Assembly (NCBI RefSeq): GCF_015690345.1
Contig: NZ_JADPUN010000203.1
Location: 1 to 51,757 of the forward strand
Reading direction: 5' to 3'
DNA: 51,757 nt
Source of the DNA: Plantactinospora alkalitolerans
Lineage (GTDB): Bacteria > Actinomycetota > Actinomycetes > Mycobacteriales > Micromonosporaceae
Shown here: one piece after another, positions 34,098 through 44,950 of the stretch
Numbering within the stretch: position 1 is the first letter of the stretch
Layout: each line of letters opens with the position of its first letter
Program-made: the position numbers and the translations under genes
Notes under the pieces: model-generated
What the model was told of the DNA's origin: nothing
What the model saw: the letters and a program-made list of their open reading frames with translations, nothing else
Database searches by the model: none

Positions 34098-34179
34098 ACG
34101 GGCAGGTGGCGGTAACCCACCCCTGCCCGTCCCCGGTCTGTAGCTGGCCCTTCGTGACGGCGCCCGGATCACCGGGCGC
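34098..34179 (+). promoter_or_regulatory. Two further hairpins before the solute-binding protein gene
   Basis: ACGGGCAGG (34098-34106) pairs with 34122-34130 over a 15-base loop. GCGCCCGG (34160-34167) pairs with 34172-34179 over a 4-base ATCA loop, ending 25 bases before the ATG. With the terminator at 34015 this makes three stable hairpins in a 210-bp gap. They may form a structured leader controlling the ABC operon. Confidence 0.5.
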
Positions 34180-34204
34180 TGCGATCCCTAGGGGAGATCA
34201 CTCA

Positions 34205-35551
34205 ATGAAGAGAAGACGAATACTGGCCGCGGCGACCGCGCTCGTGGCCGCGAGCGGCCTTGTCGCCTGTTCCTCGGACGGCGACGGCGGCGGAACTGAC
34301 GCGAGCAACTGCACGAACAAGATCACCAAAACGGATCTGCCGGTCGTGACGATGTGGGCCTGGTACCCCAACATGCAGCTCGTGGTGGACAACTTCAACA
34401 AGCAGAACACCGAGGTGCAGGTCTGCTGGACCAACGTCGGGCAGGGCGGTGACGAGTACGACAAGTTCCAGACGGCCATCTCGGCCGGCACCGGCGCACC
34501 CGACGTGATCATGATCGAGATGGACCGGATCCCGAACTTCCAGATCCAGAACGCGATCGTGGACATCAAGAAGTACGGCTTCGACGCCGTCAAGGCCAAC
34601 TACAGCGAGGGCTCCTGGAAGGACGTCTCGGTCGGCGACGCGGTCTACGGTGTCCCGGTCGACGGTGGCCCGATGGGGATGATCTACCGGAAGGACATCT
34701 TCGACAAGTACGGCATCACGCCGCCGAAGACCTGGCCCGAGTACGAGCAGGCGGCGCAGAAGGTGAAGGACGCCGGCGGCCCCCAGTTCGGCGACCTCGG
34801 CGCGAACGTGCCGGCGGTCATGATGGCGCTCCAGATCCAGAAGGGCGCCTCTCCCTTCGCCTACGACCCGGCCCAGCCGAAGTCGATCGGCGTGAAGATG
34901 AACGACCAGGGCTCCAAGGACGTGCTCGACTACTGGGGCGGGCTCGCCAAGAAGGGCCTGGTCGGGACGCAGGACCAGTTCACCCCGGAGTACATCTCCG
35001 GCGTGATCAACGGGAAGTACGCGACGTACATCTCGGCGGCCTGGGCACCCGGTTACCTGACCGGCGCGGGCGTCGGCCAGGGCCAGGACACCGGCAAGTT
35101 CGCGGTGGCCCCGCTGCCGCAGTGGGATACGGCCAACCCGGTGCAGGTGAACTGGGGCGGATCGTCCTTCGCGGTGACCAAGCAGGCGAAGAAGCCGGAA
35201 CTCGCGGCGAAGGCCGCGTACGGCCTCTACGCCGACAAGGAGTCGCTCACCGACGGCTGGACCAACCAGGTCATCTTCCCGCTCAACCTCACGGCGCTCA
35301 ACAGCCCCGAGTTCGTGGACCTGAAGGTGAAGTTCTTCGGCGGCCAGCAGGCGAACAAGGAGGTCTACGTCCCCGCGTCGAACGCCTACAAGGGCATGAC
35401 CTACAGCCCCTTCGGCCAGTACTACTTCGACGCGATGACGAAACAGATCAGTGAGGTCATCAAGGGCTCGGTCACCGGCTCACAGGCCGCTGACCGGCTT
35501 CAGGAGGACGTGGCGAAGTACGCCAAGGAACAAGGATTCACCGTTCAGTGA
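34205..35551 (+). CDS. Carbohydrate ABC transporter solute-binding lipoprotein
   Basis: 448-aa family 1 extracellular solute-binding protein. Basic signal peptide, lipobox LVAC (Cys22), and the family core VTMWAWYPNMQLVVDNFNKQNT, DEYDKFQTAISAGTGAPDVIMIE, YGVPVDGGPMGMIYRKDIFDKYGI. It has many aromatic residues in the C-terminal lobe (WGGSSFAVT, YSPFGQYYFDAM). Captures a sugar or oligosaccharide at the membrane and hands it to the permeases encoded next. ATG 34205 follows GGGGAGA. A stem-loop just after the stop probably gives it higher mRNA levels than the permeases. Confidence 0.9.
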   Translation: MKRRRILAAATALVAASGLVACSSDGDGGGTDASNCTNKITKTDLPVVTMWAWYPNMQLVVDNFNKQNTEVQVCWTNVGQGGDEYDKFQTAISAGTGAPDVIMIEMDRIPNFQIQNAIVDIKKYGFDAVKANYSEGSWKDVSVGDAVYGVPVDGGPMGMIYRKDIFDKYGITPPKTWPEYEQAAQKVKDAGGPQFGDLGANVPAVMMALQIQKGASPFAYDPAQPKSIGVKMNDQGSKDVLDYWGGLAKKGLVGTQDQFTPEYISGVINGKYATYISAAWAPGYLTGAGVGQGQDTGKFAVAPLPQWDTANPVQVNWGGSSFAVTKQAKKPELAAKAAYGLYADKESLTDGWTNQVIFPLNLTALNSPEFVDLKVKFFGGQQANKEVYVPASNAYKGMTYSPFGQYYFDAMTKQISEVIKGSVTGSQAADRLQEDVAKYAKEQGFTVQ

Positions 35552-35557
35552 TCAAAA

Positions 35558-35594
35558 GGGTGGGCCGCGCCGTCCTCGACCGGCCGGCCCACCC
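35558..35594 (+). promoter_or_regulatory. Intercistronic stem-loop between binding protein and permease
   Basis: GGGTGGGCC (35558-35566) pairs perfectly with GGCCCACCC (35586-35594) over a 19-base loop. It starts 7 bases after the binding-protein stop codon. Such hairpins after solute-binding-protein genes typically reduce read-through and protect the upstream mRNA, giving excess binding protein. It also argues that the permease starts at 35629 rather than at the overlapping GTG 35548. Confidence 0.65.
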
Positions 35595-35628
35595 TCATCC
35601 CCCAGTGCACACGCCCCCGGAGCCCAAG

Positions 35629-36570
35629 ATGACCCTCCTTACCAGCAAGCGCGCACCGCGCGCCCAAGCGAAGACACACAAGATCCGCGGCAAGGTACAC
35701 CTCCGCGAGCACCTGATGGGATGGCTCTTCGTCGGGCCCTTCGGGATCGTCTTCCTCGCGTTCCTCATCGCGCCGCTGGCGTACGCGCTGTATCTCAGCC
35801 TCTTCAAGAAGCAGCTGATCGGCGGCACCAGTTTCGTCTTCCTCGACAACTACACGAAGGCGTTCACCGACCCGAGCTTCCTGTCCGGAGCCTGGTTCGT
35901 TCTCCGCTTCTCGCTCGTCGCCATTCCACTCCAGATCGTCATCGCGCTCGCGATGGCCCTCATCCTGGACGCGGTGACGTCGCTGTTCGCCCGCTTCTCC
36001 CGGCTAATGATCTTCCTTCCGTACGCGATCCCCACGGTCATCGGGGCAGTGATGTGGGGATTCCTGTACAGCCGGAGCTTCGGGCCACTCTCCGACGTCT
36101 TCGGGTTGTTCGGCGCGGAGGCGCCCGACTTCCTCAGCAGTAACCTGATCTTCTACGGCCTGCTCAACATCACCACCTGGCAGTGGGCCGGCTACTACAT
36201 GATCATCCTGTACGCGGCGCTACAGGGCATCGAGCCGACGCTCTACGAGGCCGCCCGCATGGACGGTGCCGGAAAGTGGCAGATCGCGGTCCGGATCAAG
36301 ATCCCGCTGATCGCTCCGGCGCTGATCCTGATCCTGGTCTTCTCGCTCATCGGCACCCTGCAGTTCTTCAACGAACCGCAGATCCTGCGATACCTCGCCG
36401 CCGGCACGATCGGCACGGACTTCACCCCCAACATGTACGCGTACCAGCAGGCGTTCGCGCTCGCCAACTTCAACTACGGGTCGGCGATCTCCTTCGCCCT
36501 CGGCGGAGTCGTCTTCATCTGCGTGTACGCCTTCCTGTTCATCACCCGCAAGCGGAGGAGCTTCCTCTGA
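35629..36570 (+). CDS. Sugar ABC transporter permease, MalF type
   Basis: 313-aa inner-membrane permease with six helices, beginning at MGWLFVGPFGIVFLAFLIAPLAYALYLSLF. The EAA loop is YEAARMDGAGKWQIAVRIKIPLIAP. It pairs with the next gene's product. ATG 35629 has GGAG 8 bases upstream; GTG 35548 overlaps the previous stop, but the intercistronic hairpin would then be inside the gene. The stop shares TGATG with the next start. Confidence 0.88.
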   Translation: MTLLTSKRAPRAQAKTHKIRGKVHLREHLMGWLFVGPFGIVFLAFLIAPLAYALYLSLFKKQLIGGTSFVFLDNYTKAFTDPSFLSGAWFVLRFSLVAIPLQIVIALAMALILDAVTSLFARFSRLMIFLPYAIPTVIGAVMWGFLYSRSFGPLSDVFGLFGAEAPDFLSSNLIFYGLLNITTWQWAGYYMIILYAALQGIEPTLYEAARMDGAGKWQIAVRIKIPLIAPALILILVFSLIGTLQFFNEPQILRYLAAGTIGTDFTPNMYAYQQAFALANFNYGSAISFALGGVVFICVYAFLFITRKRRSFL

Positions 36571-37451
36571 TGACCGACCGCACCAGCGCCAGGGCACGCC
36601 GCCGGCCGCAGCGCTACCTCCCCATGCAGATCCTCCTCGGTTTCCTGGTGATCTACTTCCTCGTGCCGTTCTGGTGGGTCATCGTCAACAGCTCCAAGGA
36701 CTCGCCGGGCCTGTTCGGCGGCGACAACACCCTGTGGTTCACCGACAAGGTCGACTACTTCGGAAACCTCCAGGAGCTGTTCACCTACGGCGGCGGCATC
36801 TACGGCAGGTGGATCCTCAACTCCACGCTGTACGCGCTCGCGGGTGGGATCGGCGCCACGATCCTGGCCGTCATGGCCGGCTACGGGTTCGCCAAGTACC
36901 GCTTCGCCGCCCGGCGCTTCAGCTTCGCGATCGTGCTCGGCGCGCTGATGGTGCCCGCCACCGCCCTGGTCATTCCCACCTTCATCATGTTCTCCCGGCT
37001 CGGCCTGACGAACACGATCTGGGCGGTGATCCTGCCCTCGCTGCTCAACCCGTTCGGGGTCTACCTGATGCACGTGTACGCGCGCGACGCGGTCCCCGAC
37101 GAGATCCTGGACGCGGCGCGGGTCGACGGCGCGGGCGAGGTGCGGACGTTCTTCCAGATCGCGCTTCCGCTGATGCGTCCGGCGGTGGTCACCGTGCTCC
37201 TGCTGTCCGCCGTCGCGTCGTGGAACAACTACTTCCTGCCGCTCGCCATGCTCTCCGACAACCGGCTCTTCCCGGTCACCGTCGGACTCGGCCTCTGGCA
37301 GGGAGTCGCCTCCGCGAACAACGCGGGCGGCACCTCCCTCTGGAGCCTCATCATCATGGGTGCGCTGGTGTCGGTGATCCCGCTCATCATCGCCTTCTTC
37401 AGCCTGCAACGGTACTGGCGCGGCGGACTGTCCGTCGGCGGCCTCAGATAG
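36570..37451 (+). CDS. Sugar ABC transporter permease, MalG type
   Basis: 293-aa permease with six helices (ILLGFLVIYFLVPFWWVIVNSSK first). The EAA loop is LDAARVDGAGEVRTFFQIALPLMRP, and WNNYFLPLAMLSDN is typical of MalG-like subunits. It is translationally coupled to the MalF-type gene by TGATG. It is the last gene of the operon: no ATP-binding subunit follows, so the system must borrow a MsiK/SugC-type ATPase. Confidence 0.88.
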   Translation: MTDRTSARARRRPQRYLPMQILLGFLVIYFLVPFWWVIVNSSKDSPGLFGGDNTLWFTDKVDYFGNLQELFTYGGGIYGRWILNSTLYALAGGIGATILAVMAGYGFAKYRFAARRFSFAIVLGALMVPATALVIPTFIMFSRLGLTNTIWAVILPSLLNPFGVYLMHVYARDAVPDEILDAARVDGAGEVRTFFQIALPLMRPAVVTVLLLSAVASWNNYFLPLAMLSDNRLFPVTVGLGLWQGVASANNAGGTSLWSLIIMGALVSVIPLIIAFFSLQRYWRGGLSVGGLR

Positions 37452-37465
37452 GCCGTACGCCTGTA

Positions 37466-37513
37466 AGGAAGGGCCCCTTCTTATCGTTTTCTGCATAAGA
37501 AGGGGCCCTTCCT
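37466..37513. terminator. Bidirectional terminator, GAAGGGGCCC repeat family copy 1
   Basis: AGGAAGGGCCCCTTCTTA (37466-37483) pairs perfectly over 18 bp with 37496-37513, loop TCGTTTTCTGCA. It fills the gap between the convergent permease and subtilase genes. A closely related hairpin occurs at 39995-40046. I recall this element as a widely dispersed terminator-like repeat in Micromonosporaceae genomes. Confidence 0.85.
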
Positions 37514-37519
37514 AACACG

Positions 37520-39820
<2,301 letters not shown>

Positions 39821-39994
39821 CCTTCTCCCCTCCTGCCGATGCCCGGGGGCCCGCGCGGCGGTGCCGCGACGTCACTTCGGAGATCGACTACGGGGACACT
39901 ACGAGGAGTACCGAGTCACTGGCGGACAGTAACCGACAGCAGGTCAGTCGGCATCCGGTCCCTGTGCGCTGGGTCACTTACCGTGCGATAGGTG

Positions 39995-40046
39995 TTAAGA
40001 AGGGACCCCTTATCGACAAAAAGCGATAAGAAGGGGCCCTTCCTTA
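39995..40046. terminator. Terminator, GAAGGGGCCC repeat family copy 2
   Basis: An imperfect hairpin has an inner stem CTTATCG (40009-40015) with CGATAAG (40024-40030), loop ACAAAAAG. Beyond an AA bulge, GAAGGG-A-CCC pairs with GGG-G-CCCTTC. The right arm is nearly identical to copy 1 (37496-37513), and its final TTA is the stop codon of the minus-strand glucosidase gene. Confidence 0.8.
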
Positions 40047-42698
40047 CCGGCGGAGCGTGAGGATGAGGTCGGCGACCAGGGCGGTCCAGCCCGTCTGGTG
40101 CCAGGCGCCGAGGCCGGCGCCGTTGTCACCGTGGAAGTACTCGGGGAAGGCGATCAGGTCCTTCCAGTCCGGATGGGTCTGGAAGAGTTCGCAGATGCCG
40201 TAGATCGGCCGCCGGCCCCAGGCGTCGGGAACGAACATCGAGATCAGCCGGGCGGAGAGGTCGTCGGCGATCTCGGTGAGGGTGTGCTTGGTGCCCGAGC
40301 GGGTGGGATATTCCACCAGCAGGTCGTCGCCGAAGAACGCGGCGTGGTCGCGCAGCGCGGAGATCAGCATGAAGTTGGTGGGCATCCAGATCGGACCGCG
40401 CCAGTTGGAGTTGCCGCCGAACAGACCGGAGGTCGACTCCGCCGGCTCGTAGCCGACCGTGAACTCCTGCCCGCCCAACTCCACAGTGAACGGCTCCTCC
40501 AGGTGCCGCCGGGACAACGTACGCAGCCCGTACGGAGACAGGAACTCCTCCTCGTCCAGCATCCGGGCCAGCAGCCGGACCACCTGATCCGGGCCGACCA
40601 TCGAGAGCAGCCGCTGCTGCCGCCCGTCACTGCCCAGCCGGCGGGCGCCGATCACCCCGGCGTACTCCGGCTTGTTGGACAGGAACCAGCGCAGCCGGGC
40701 GGTCAGCTCGGGCAGCCGGTTCAACGTCGCGGTGGTGAGCCGGGTGACCGCGGCCAGGGGCAGCAGGCCGACCACCGAGCGCACCTTCAACGGGGTGCTG
40801 GTCCCGTCCGGCAGCCGCAGCACGTCGTAGAAGAACGAGTCCTCCTCCTCCCAGAGCCCCTCGTTGGCCGCTGCCGCGATGTACGCGAAATGCTCGAAGA
40901 ACTTCGTCGCGATGTCGGAGTACGTCGGGTCGTGCACCGCCAGGATCAGCGCCATGTCGAGCAGGTTGAGCGCGTACATGGCCATCCAGCCGGTGCCGTC
41001 GGACTGCTCCAGCACCCCGGCCACCGGCAGCGCGGCGGAGCGGTCGAAGGGGCCGACGTTGTCCAGCCCGAGGAAGCCGCCCTCGAAGACGTTGTTGCCG
41101 CCGATGTCCTTGCGGTTGACCCACCAGGTGAAGTTCAGCAGCAGCTTGTGCATCATCCGGGCCAGGAAGTCGAAGTCCCGGCCGCCGTCGATCTCGAACA
41201 CCTTCAGCGCCGCCCAGGCGTGCACCGGCGGGTTCACGTCGCCGAACGCCCACTCGTACGCCGGGATCTGCCCGTTCGGGTGCAGGTACCACTCCCGGAG
41301 CAGCAGCAGCAGTTGCGACTTGGCGAACCCGGGATCGACCCGGGCGATGGTCACGCAGTGGAAGGCCAGGTCCCAGGCGGCGTACCAGGGATACTCCCAG
41401 GGATCCGGCATGGAGATGACGTCGAAACTGTTCATGTGCCGCCAGGAGCTGTTCCGGCCGAACCGGTGCCCGTCCGGCGGCGGGGTGGCGGCGGGGTCGC
41501 CGTCCAGCCACTGCTGCACGTCGAAGTGGTAGAACTGCTTGCCCCACATCAGTCCGGCGATCGCCTGCCGGGCCACCAGGGCCTCCTCCCGGGACGCCCC
41601 GCCCGGGATCAGCCGGGCGAAGAACTCGTCCGCCTCGGTCTGCCGGGCCGCCAGCACGGCCTCGAAGTCCGCGCCGAGATCCAACTCGGGCGCGGGCTGG
41701 TTGGCCGGCGGCGGAGAGGTACGGCTGAGCCGGACCCGGATCCGGGCCTCGCCGCGCGCGGGCACGTCCAGGACGTAGTGCAGCGCGCCCTTGGTGCCCT
41801 CCCCCGCCGGGTTGACCGTGTCGGCGCCGTTCACCACGTGGTCGTTGATGCCGTCCTTCGGGTACGCGCTCCGGCCCGGCAGTCCCCACAGCCGGTCGGT
41901 GTTGGTCTCGTTGTCGCACAGCAGCGTGGTCGGCTCGCCGTCGCCTTCGAGCACGAGTTGACCGAGCACCCAGTGCTCGCCGACCAGCCGGCCTGGCGAG
42001 CCGGTCAACCTCGGCACCTGGTCCCGCCCCGGCAACCCCCACGACCAGGTGTTCCGGAACCAGAGCGTCGGCAGCACGTGCAGTCGGGCCTCCTGGTCAC
42101 CCCGGTTCGCCACGGTGATCAGTACGCACATGTCGGTCGGTGACGCCTTGGCGTAGTCGACCGTCACCGCCCAGTACCGGTCGTCGTCGAAGACCCCGGT
42201 GTCGACGAGTTCGTACTCGGTCTCGTCCCGGCCGCGTTCGCCGTTGACGGCGACCAGCTCGTCGTACGGGAAGGCGGCCTGCGGGTAGTGGTAGCGCCAG
42301 CGCATGAAGGAGTGGGTGGGCGTGGAGTCCAGGTACCACCAGTAGTCCTTGACGTCCTCGCCGTGGTTGCCGCCGTCACCGCCCAGCCCGAACATCCGTT
42401 CCTTCAGGATCGGGTCGGCGCCGTTCCACAGGGCGAGCCCGAAGCAGAAGGTCTGCCACTCGTCGCAGATCCCCGCCATCCCGTCCTCGTTCCACCGGTA
42501 GGTCCGGGAACGGGCGTGGTCGTGCGGGAAGTAGTCCCAGGCCGTGCCGTGCTCGCTGTAGTCCTCCCGGACCGTTCCCCAGGCCCGCTCGGACAGGTAG
42601 GGGCCCCAGGCGCGCCACGGCTCCTCCCCGGCATCCGCCTGGGCCAGCCGGGTCCGCTCCGCGTCCCGCCGGTTCTCCATCCGATCCCTGCCCGTCAT
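40044..42698 (-). CDS. GH63-like glucosidase (MGH1-type (alpha/alpha)6 hydrolase)
   Basis: 884-aa cytoplasmic glycoside hydrolase with no signal peptide. It begins ERTRLAQADAGEEPWRAWGPYLSERAWGTVREDYS, the standard N terminus of the bacterial GH63-like group, with a beta-sandwich to ~330 and an (alpha/alpha)6 barrel to the end. Landmarks are NGQIPAYEWAFGDVNPPVHAWA, FLGLDNVGPFDRS, SNWRGPIWMPTNF and HQTGWTALVA. Relatives are mannosyl-oligosaccharide glucosidase, mannosylglycerate hydrolase and trehalase; the substrate is probably an alpha-glucoside. It is divergent from the glycogen debranching gene 116 bp away. ATG 42698 has AAGGAT upstream; ATG 42680 is an alternative. Confidence 0.88.
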   Translation of the reverse strand: MTGRDRMENRRDAERTRLAQADAGEEPWRAWGPYLSERAWGTVREDYSEHGTAWDYFPHDHARSRTYRWNEDGMAGICDEWQTFCFGLALWNGADPILKERMFGLGGDGGNHGEDVKDYWWYLDSTPTHSFMRWRYHYPQAAFPYDELVAVNGERGRDETEYELVDTGVFDDDRYWAVTVDYAKASPTDMCVLITVANRGDQEARLHVLPTLWFRNTWSWGLPGRDQVPRLTGSPGRLVGEHWVLGQLVLEGDGEPTTLLCDNETNTDRLWGLPGRSAYPKDGINDHVVNGADTVNPAGEGTKGALHYVLDVPARGEARIRVRLSRTSPPPANQPAPELDLGADFEAVLAARQTEADEFFARLIPGGASREEALVARQAIAGLMWGKQFYHFDVQQWLDGDPAATPPPDGHRFGRNSSWRHMNSFDVISMPDPWEYPWYAAWDLAFHCVTIARVDPGFAKSQLLLLLREWYLHPNGQIPAYEWAFGDVNPPVHAWAALKVFEIDGGRDFDFLARMMHKLLLNFTWWVNRKDIGGNNVFEGGFLGLDNVGPFDRSAALPVAGVLEQSDGTGWMAMYALNLLDMALILAVHDPTYSDIATKFFEHFAYIAAAANEGLWEEEDSFFYDVLRLPDGTSTPLKVRSVVGLLPLAAVTRLTTATLNRLPELTARLRWFLSNKPEYAGVIGARRLGSDGRQQRLLSMVGPDQVVRLLARMLDEEEFLSPYGLRTLSRRHLEEPFTVELGGQEFTVGYEPAESTSGLFGGNSNWRGPIWMPTNFMLISALRDHAAFFGDDLLVEYPTRSGTKHTLTEIADDLSARLISMFVPDAWGRRPIYGICELFQTHPDWKDLIAFPEYFHGDNGAGLGAWHQTGWTALVADLILTLRR

Positions 42699-42734
42699 CC
42701 GACCGATCCTTCCCGGTCATCCTTGCCGATCATT

Positions 42735-42744
42735 GTTATCGGTT
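42735..42744. promoter_or_regulatory. 10-mer shared with the lacI operator, in divergent glucosidase promoter
   Basis: GTTATCGGTT is the exact reverse complement of AACCGATAAC in the second lacI operator (30584-30593). It lies between the divergent starts of the GH63-like gene (42698) and the debranching gene (42815). The surrounding palindrome is poor, so binding by the same regulator is a hypothesis. Confidence 0.4.
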
Positions 42745-42814
42745 CGGTCATACCCGGCCAGGAACCTGGGACGTCCGCACCGCCCGTGTGCGCCCCGTCA
42801 CCTCAAGGGGCATC

Positions 42815-44803
42815 ATGGGCGCCATGCTGCCGATCGAGTTCGGGCCGCGGATCTGCGGTCACCTGGAGTCCGCCGTCGACCGGGAATGGCTGGTCCCGGA
42901 CGGCCTGGGCGGGTACGCGATGGGCACCGTGAGCGGGCTGCGTACCCGCCGCTACCACGGGCTGCTGGTGGTCGCGGGGGAAACTCCGGCGGCCCGCCGG
43001 CTCGGGCTGGTCAGCCTGGACCCCGAACTGATCCTGCCGTCCGGCGCCGTGGTGCGGCTCGGCGCCCACGAGTGGCGGTCCGGCGACGTCGACCCGCGCG
43101 GCTACGAGCTGCTGGAACGCTTCGACCTGGTCGACGGACTACCGCGCTGGCGGTGGCGGATCGGCGACCTGGTGCTGGAGCGCGAGCTGGCGCTGGCGTA
43201 CGGCCGGTCCTGCCTGGCGGTCCGGCACCGGCTCGTCTCCGGCGGCCCGGCCCGGCTCGGACTCGCGGCGGTGGTCACCTGGCGGGACAGCCACGGCGAG
43301 CGGCGAGCGGCGGGACCACCGCCCCGGGTCGCGCCGGCGGCCGGCGGTGCGGTGGTCGAGGACGCGTTCCGGCTGACCGGACCCGACTGGACACCGGAGG
43401 GCCAGTGGTGGCACGGCGTCCACCACCGGGAGGAGGCGGCCCGGGGGCTGACCCCGGACGAGGACCTCTGGTACGCGGGCCGGTTCACCGGCGCGCTCGA
43501 CCGGCCCGGCGACACCGTCTCGGTGCTCGCCTGGGCCGGTGACCTGGCGGACGAGCCGCCACCGGCCGACGACCTGATCGAGGCGGCCCGGCGGCGCAAC
43601 CGCCGGGTGGTGGCGGCGGCGAAGCCGGCGGACGAGGTGGCCGCGACGCTGACCCTGGCCGCCGACGCGTTCGTGGTCCGGACCGCCGCCGGCCCGGACG
43701 TGGTGGCCGGCTATCCGTGGTTCGGCGCCTGGTCCCGGGACACGATGATCGCCTACGAGGGGCTGTTCCTGGGCACCGGCCGGGCGGACGAGGGCCGGGA
43801 CCTGCTCCGGGCGTACGCCGGGGCGCTGGTGGACGGGATGCTGGCCAACACCGCCGACACCGGCCAACCGGAGTACAACACCACGGACGGCACGCTGTGG
43901 TTCCTGCACGCGGTGGCCCGGCACGTGACGGTCGCCAAGGACACCGATCTCGCCGCCGAACTGCTACCGGCGCTGCGCGCGGTGCTGCTCGGCCATCTCC
44001 GTACCGACCCCCGGGTCGCGACCTCCGCCGAGCCGTCGGCCTTCCGGGGCGCCCGGTACGGCATCGGAGTGGACCCGGCCGACGGGCTGCTCACCCAGGG
44101 CACTGCCGGCGAGGCGCTGACCTGGATGGACGCCCGGGTCGACGGCGAGCCGGTGACCCAGCGGGCCGGCAAGCCGGTCGAGGTGAACGCCCTCTGGATC
44201 AACGGGCTGGCGGCGGTCACCGAGTTGGCGGAACTACTCGGCCAGGACGCCGGTCCGCTGCCCGCCGCCCGGGACCGGGCCCGCGCGGCGTTCCGGCGCC
44301 GGTTCCCGTCCCCGGCCGGCTGGCTGTACGACGTGGTCGACGCCCCGCCGCCGGCCTATCCGCGCGGCGGCGCCGCCCGGCACGACGACGACCTCCTCCG
44401 GCCGAACCAGCTCCTCGCCTGGTCGCTGCCGCACGGCCCGCTGGATCCGGATCCGGCGACCGTGCGCCGGCTCGCCGAGGCGCTGCTGACCCCGCTCGGC
44501 CCGCGCAGTCTCGCCCCGGGCAGCCCCGGCTACGTCGAACGGCACCGGGGCGGCCCGGCCGAGCGGGACTCCGGCTACCACCAGGGCACCGTCTGGCCCT
44601 GGCTGATCGGCCCGTACGCGGACGCCTGCCGCCGCGCCGGGCTGCCCACCGACGAGCTTTTCGCGGGGCTGACGGCGCATCTGCCGGAGTTCGGCCTCGG
44701 ATCGGTCAGCGAGACGGCGGACGCGGTGGCACCGCACGACGGCACCGGAGCTCCATTCCAGGCCTGGTCGGTCGCGGAACTTCTACGGGTACGACCAAGC
44801 TGA
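42815..44803 (+). CDS. Glycogen debranching enzyme (amylo-alpha-1,6-glucosidase type, GH133)
   Basis: 662-aa cytoplasmic enzyme. The N-terminal GDE_N beta-sandwich starts with EWLVPDGLGGYAMGTVSGLRTRRYHGLLVV, a highly conserved signature. The C-terminal GH133 (alpha/alpha)6 domain has GYPWFGAWSRDTMIAYEGL, LTWMDARVDGEPVTQRAGKPVEVNALW and YHQGTVWPWLIGPYADA. It should remove alpha-1,6-linked glucose at glycogen branches. ATG 42815 has AAGGGG just upstream; ATG 42824 is an alternative. It works with the neighbouring glucosidase and the downstream GT4 in alpha-glucan turnover. Confidence 0.93.
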   Translation: MGAMLPIEFGPRICGHLESAVDREWLVPDGLGGYAMGTVSGLRTRRYHGLLVVAGETPAARRLGLVSLDPELILPSGAVVRLGAHEWRSGDVDPRGYELLERFDLVDGLPRWRWRIGDLVLERELALAYGRSCLAVRHRLVSGGPARLGLAAVVTWRDSHGERRAAGPPPRVAPAAGGAVVEDAFRLTGPDWTPEGQWWHGVHHREEAARGLTPDEDLWYAGRFTGALDRPGDTVSVLAWAGDLADEPPPADDLIEAARRRNRRVVAAAKPADEVAATLTLAADAFVVRTAAGPDVVAGYPWFGAWSRDTMIAYEGLFLGTGRADEGRDLLRAYAGALVDGMLANTADTGQPEYNTTDGTLWFLHAVARHVTVAKDTDLAAELLPALRAVLLGHLRTDPRVATSAEPSAFRGARYGIGVDPADGLLTQGTAGEALTWMDARVDGEPVTQRAGKPVEVNALWINGLAAVTELAELLGQDAGPLPAARDRARAAFRRRFPSPAGWLYDVVDAPPPAYPRGGAARHDDDLLRPNQLLAWSLPHGPLDPDPATVRRLAEALLTPLGPRSLAPGSPGYVERHRGGPAERDSGYHQGTVWPWLIGPYADACRRAGLPTDELFAGLTAHLPEFGLGSVSETADAVAPHDGTGAPFQAWSVAELLRVRPS

Positions 44804-44950
44804 CCGACCGGCGTTACATCCCCGCAACGGCGACGTCTTCACCGGTTTTTCCACTGACGGCAGTATTGGCCCCAACCCGATGACGCGTAGGCACCCGTAC
44901 CAGGTGTCTGTTCGCGGCTGCGTGGAACTCAACTCAAAGGGGGCTGGGCC

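Noticed and set aside
35548-35628. N-terminal extension of the MalF-type permease from an overlapping GTG
   Set aside because: The stretch contains a perfect 9-bp hairpin, is Pro/His-rich and unlike permease N termini; ATG 35629 has a ribosome site.
40098-42143. Plus-strand open frame of 681 codons
   Set aside because: Antisense to the GH63-like gene, which has clear family motifs; the antisense translation has none.
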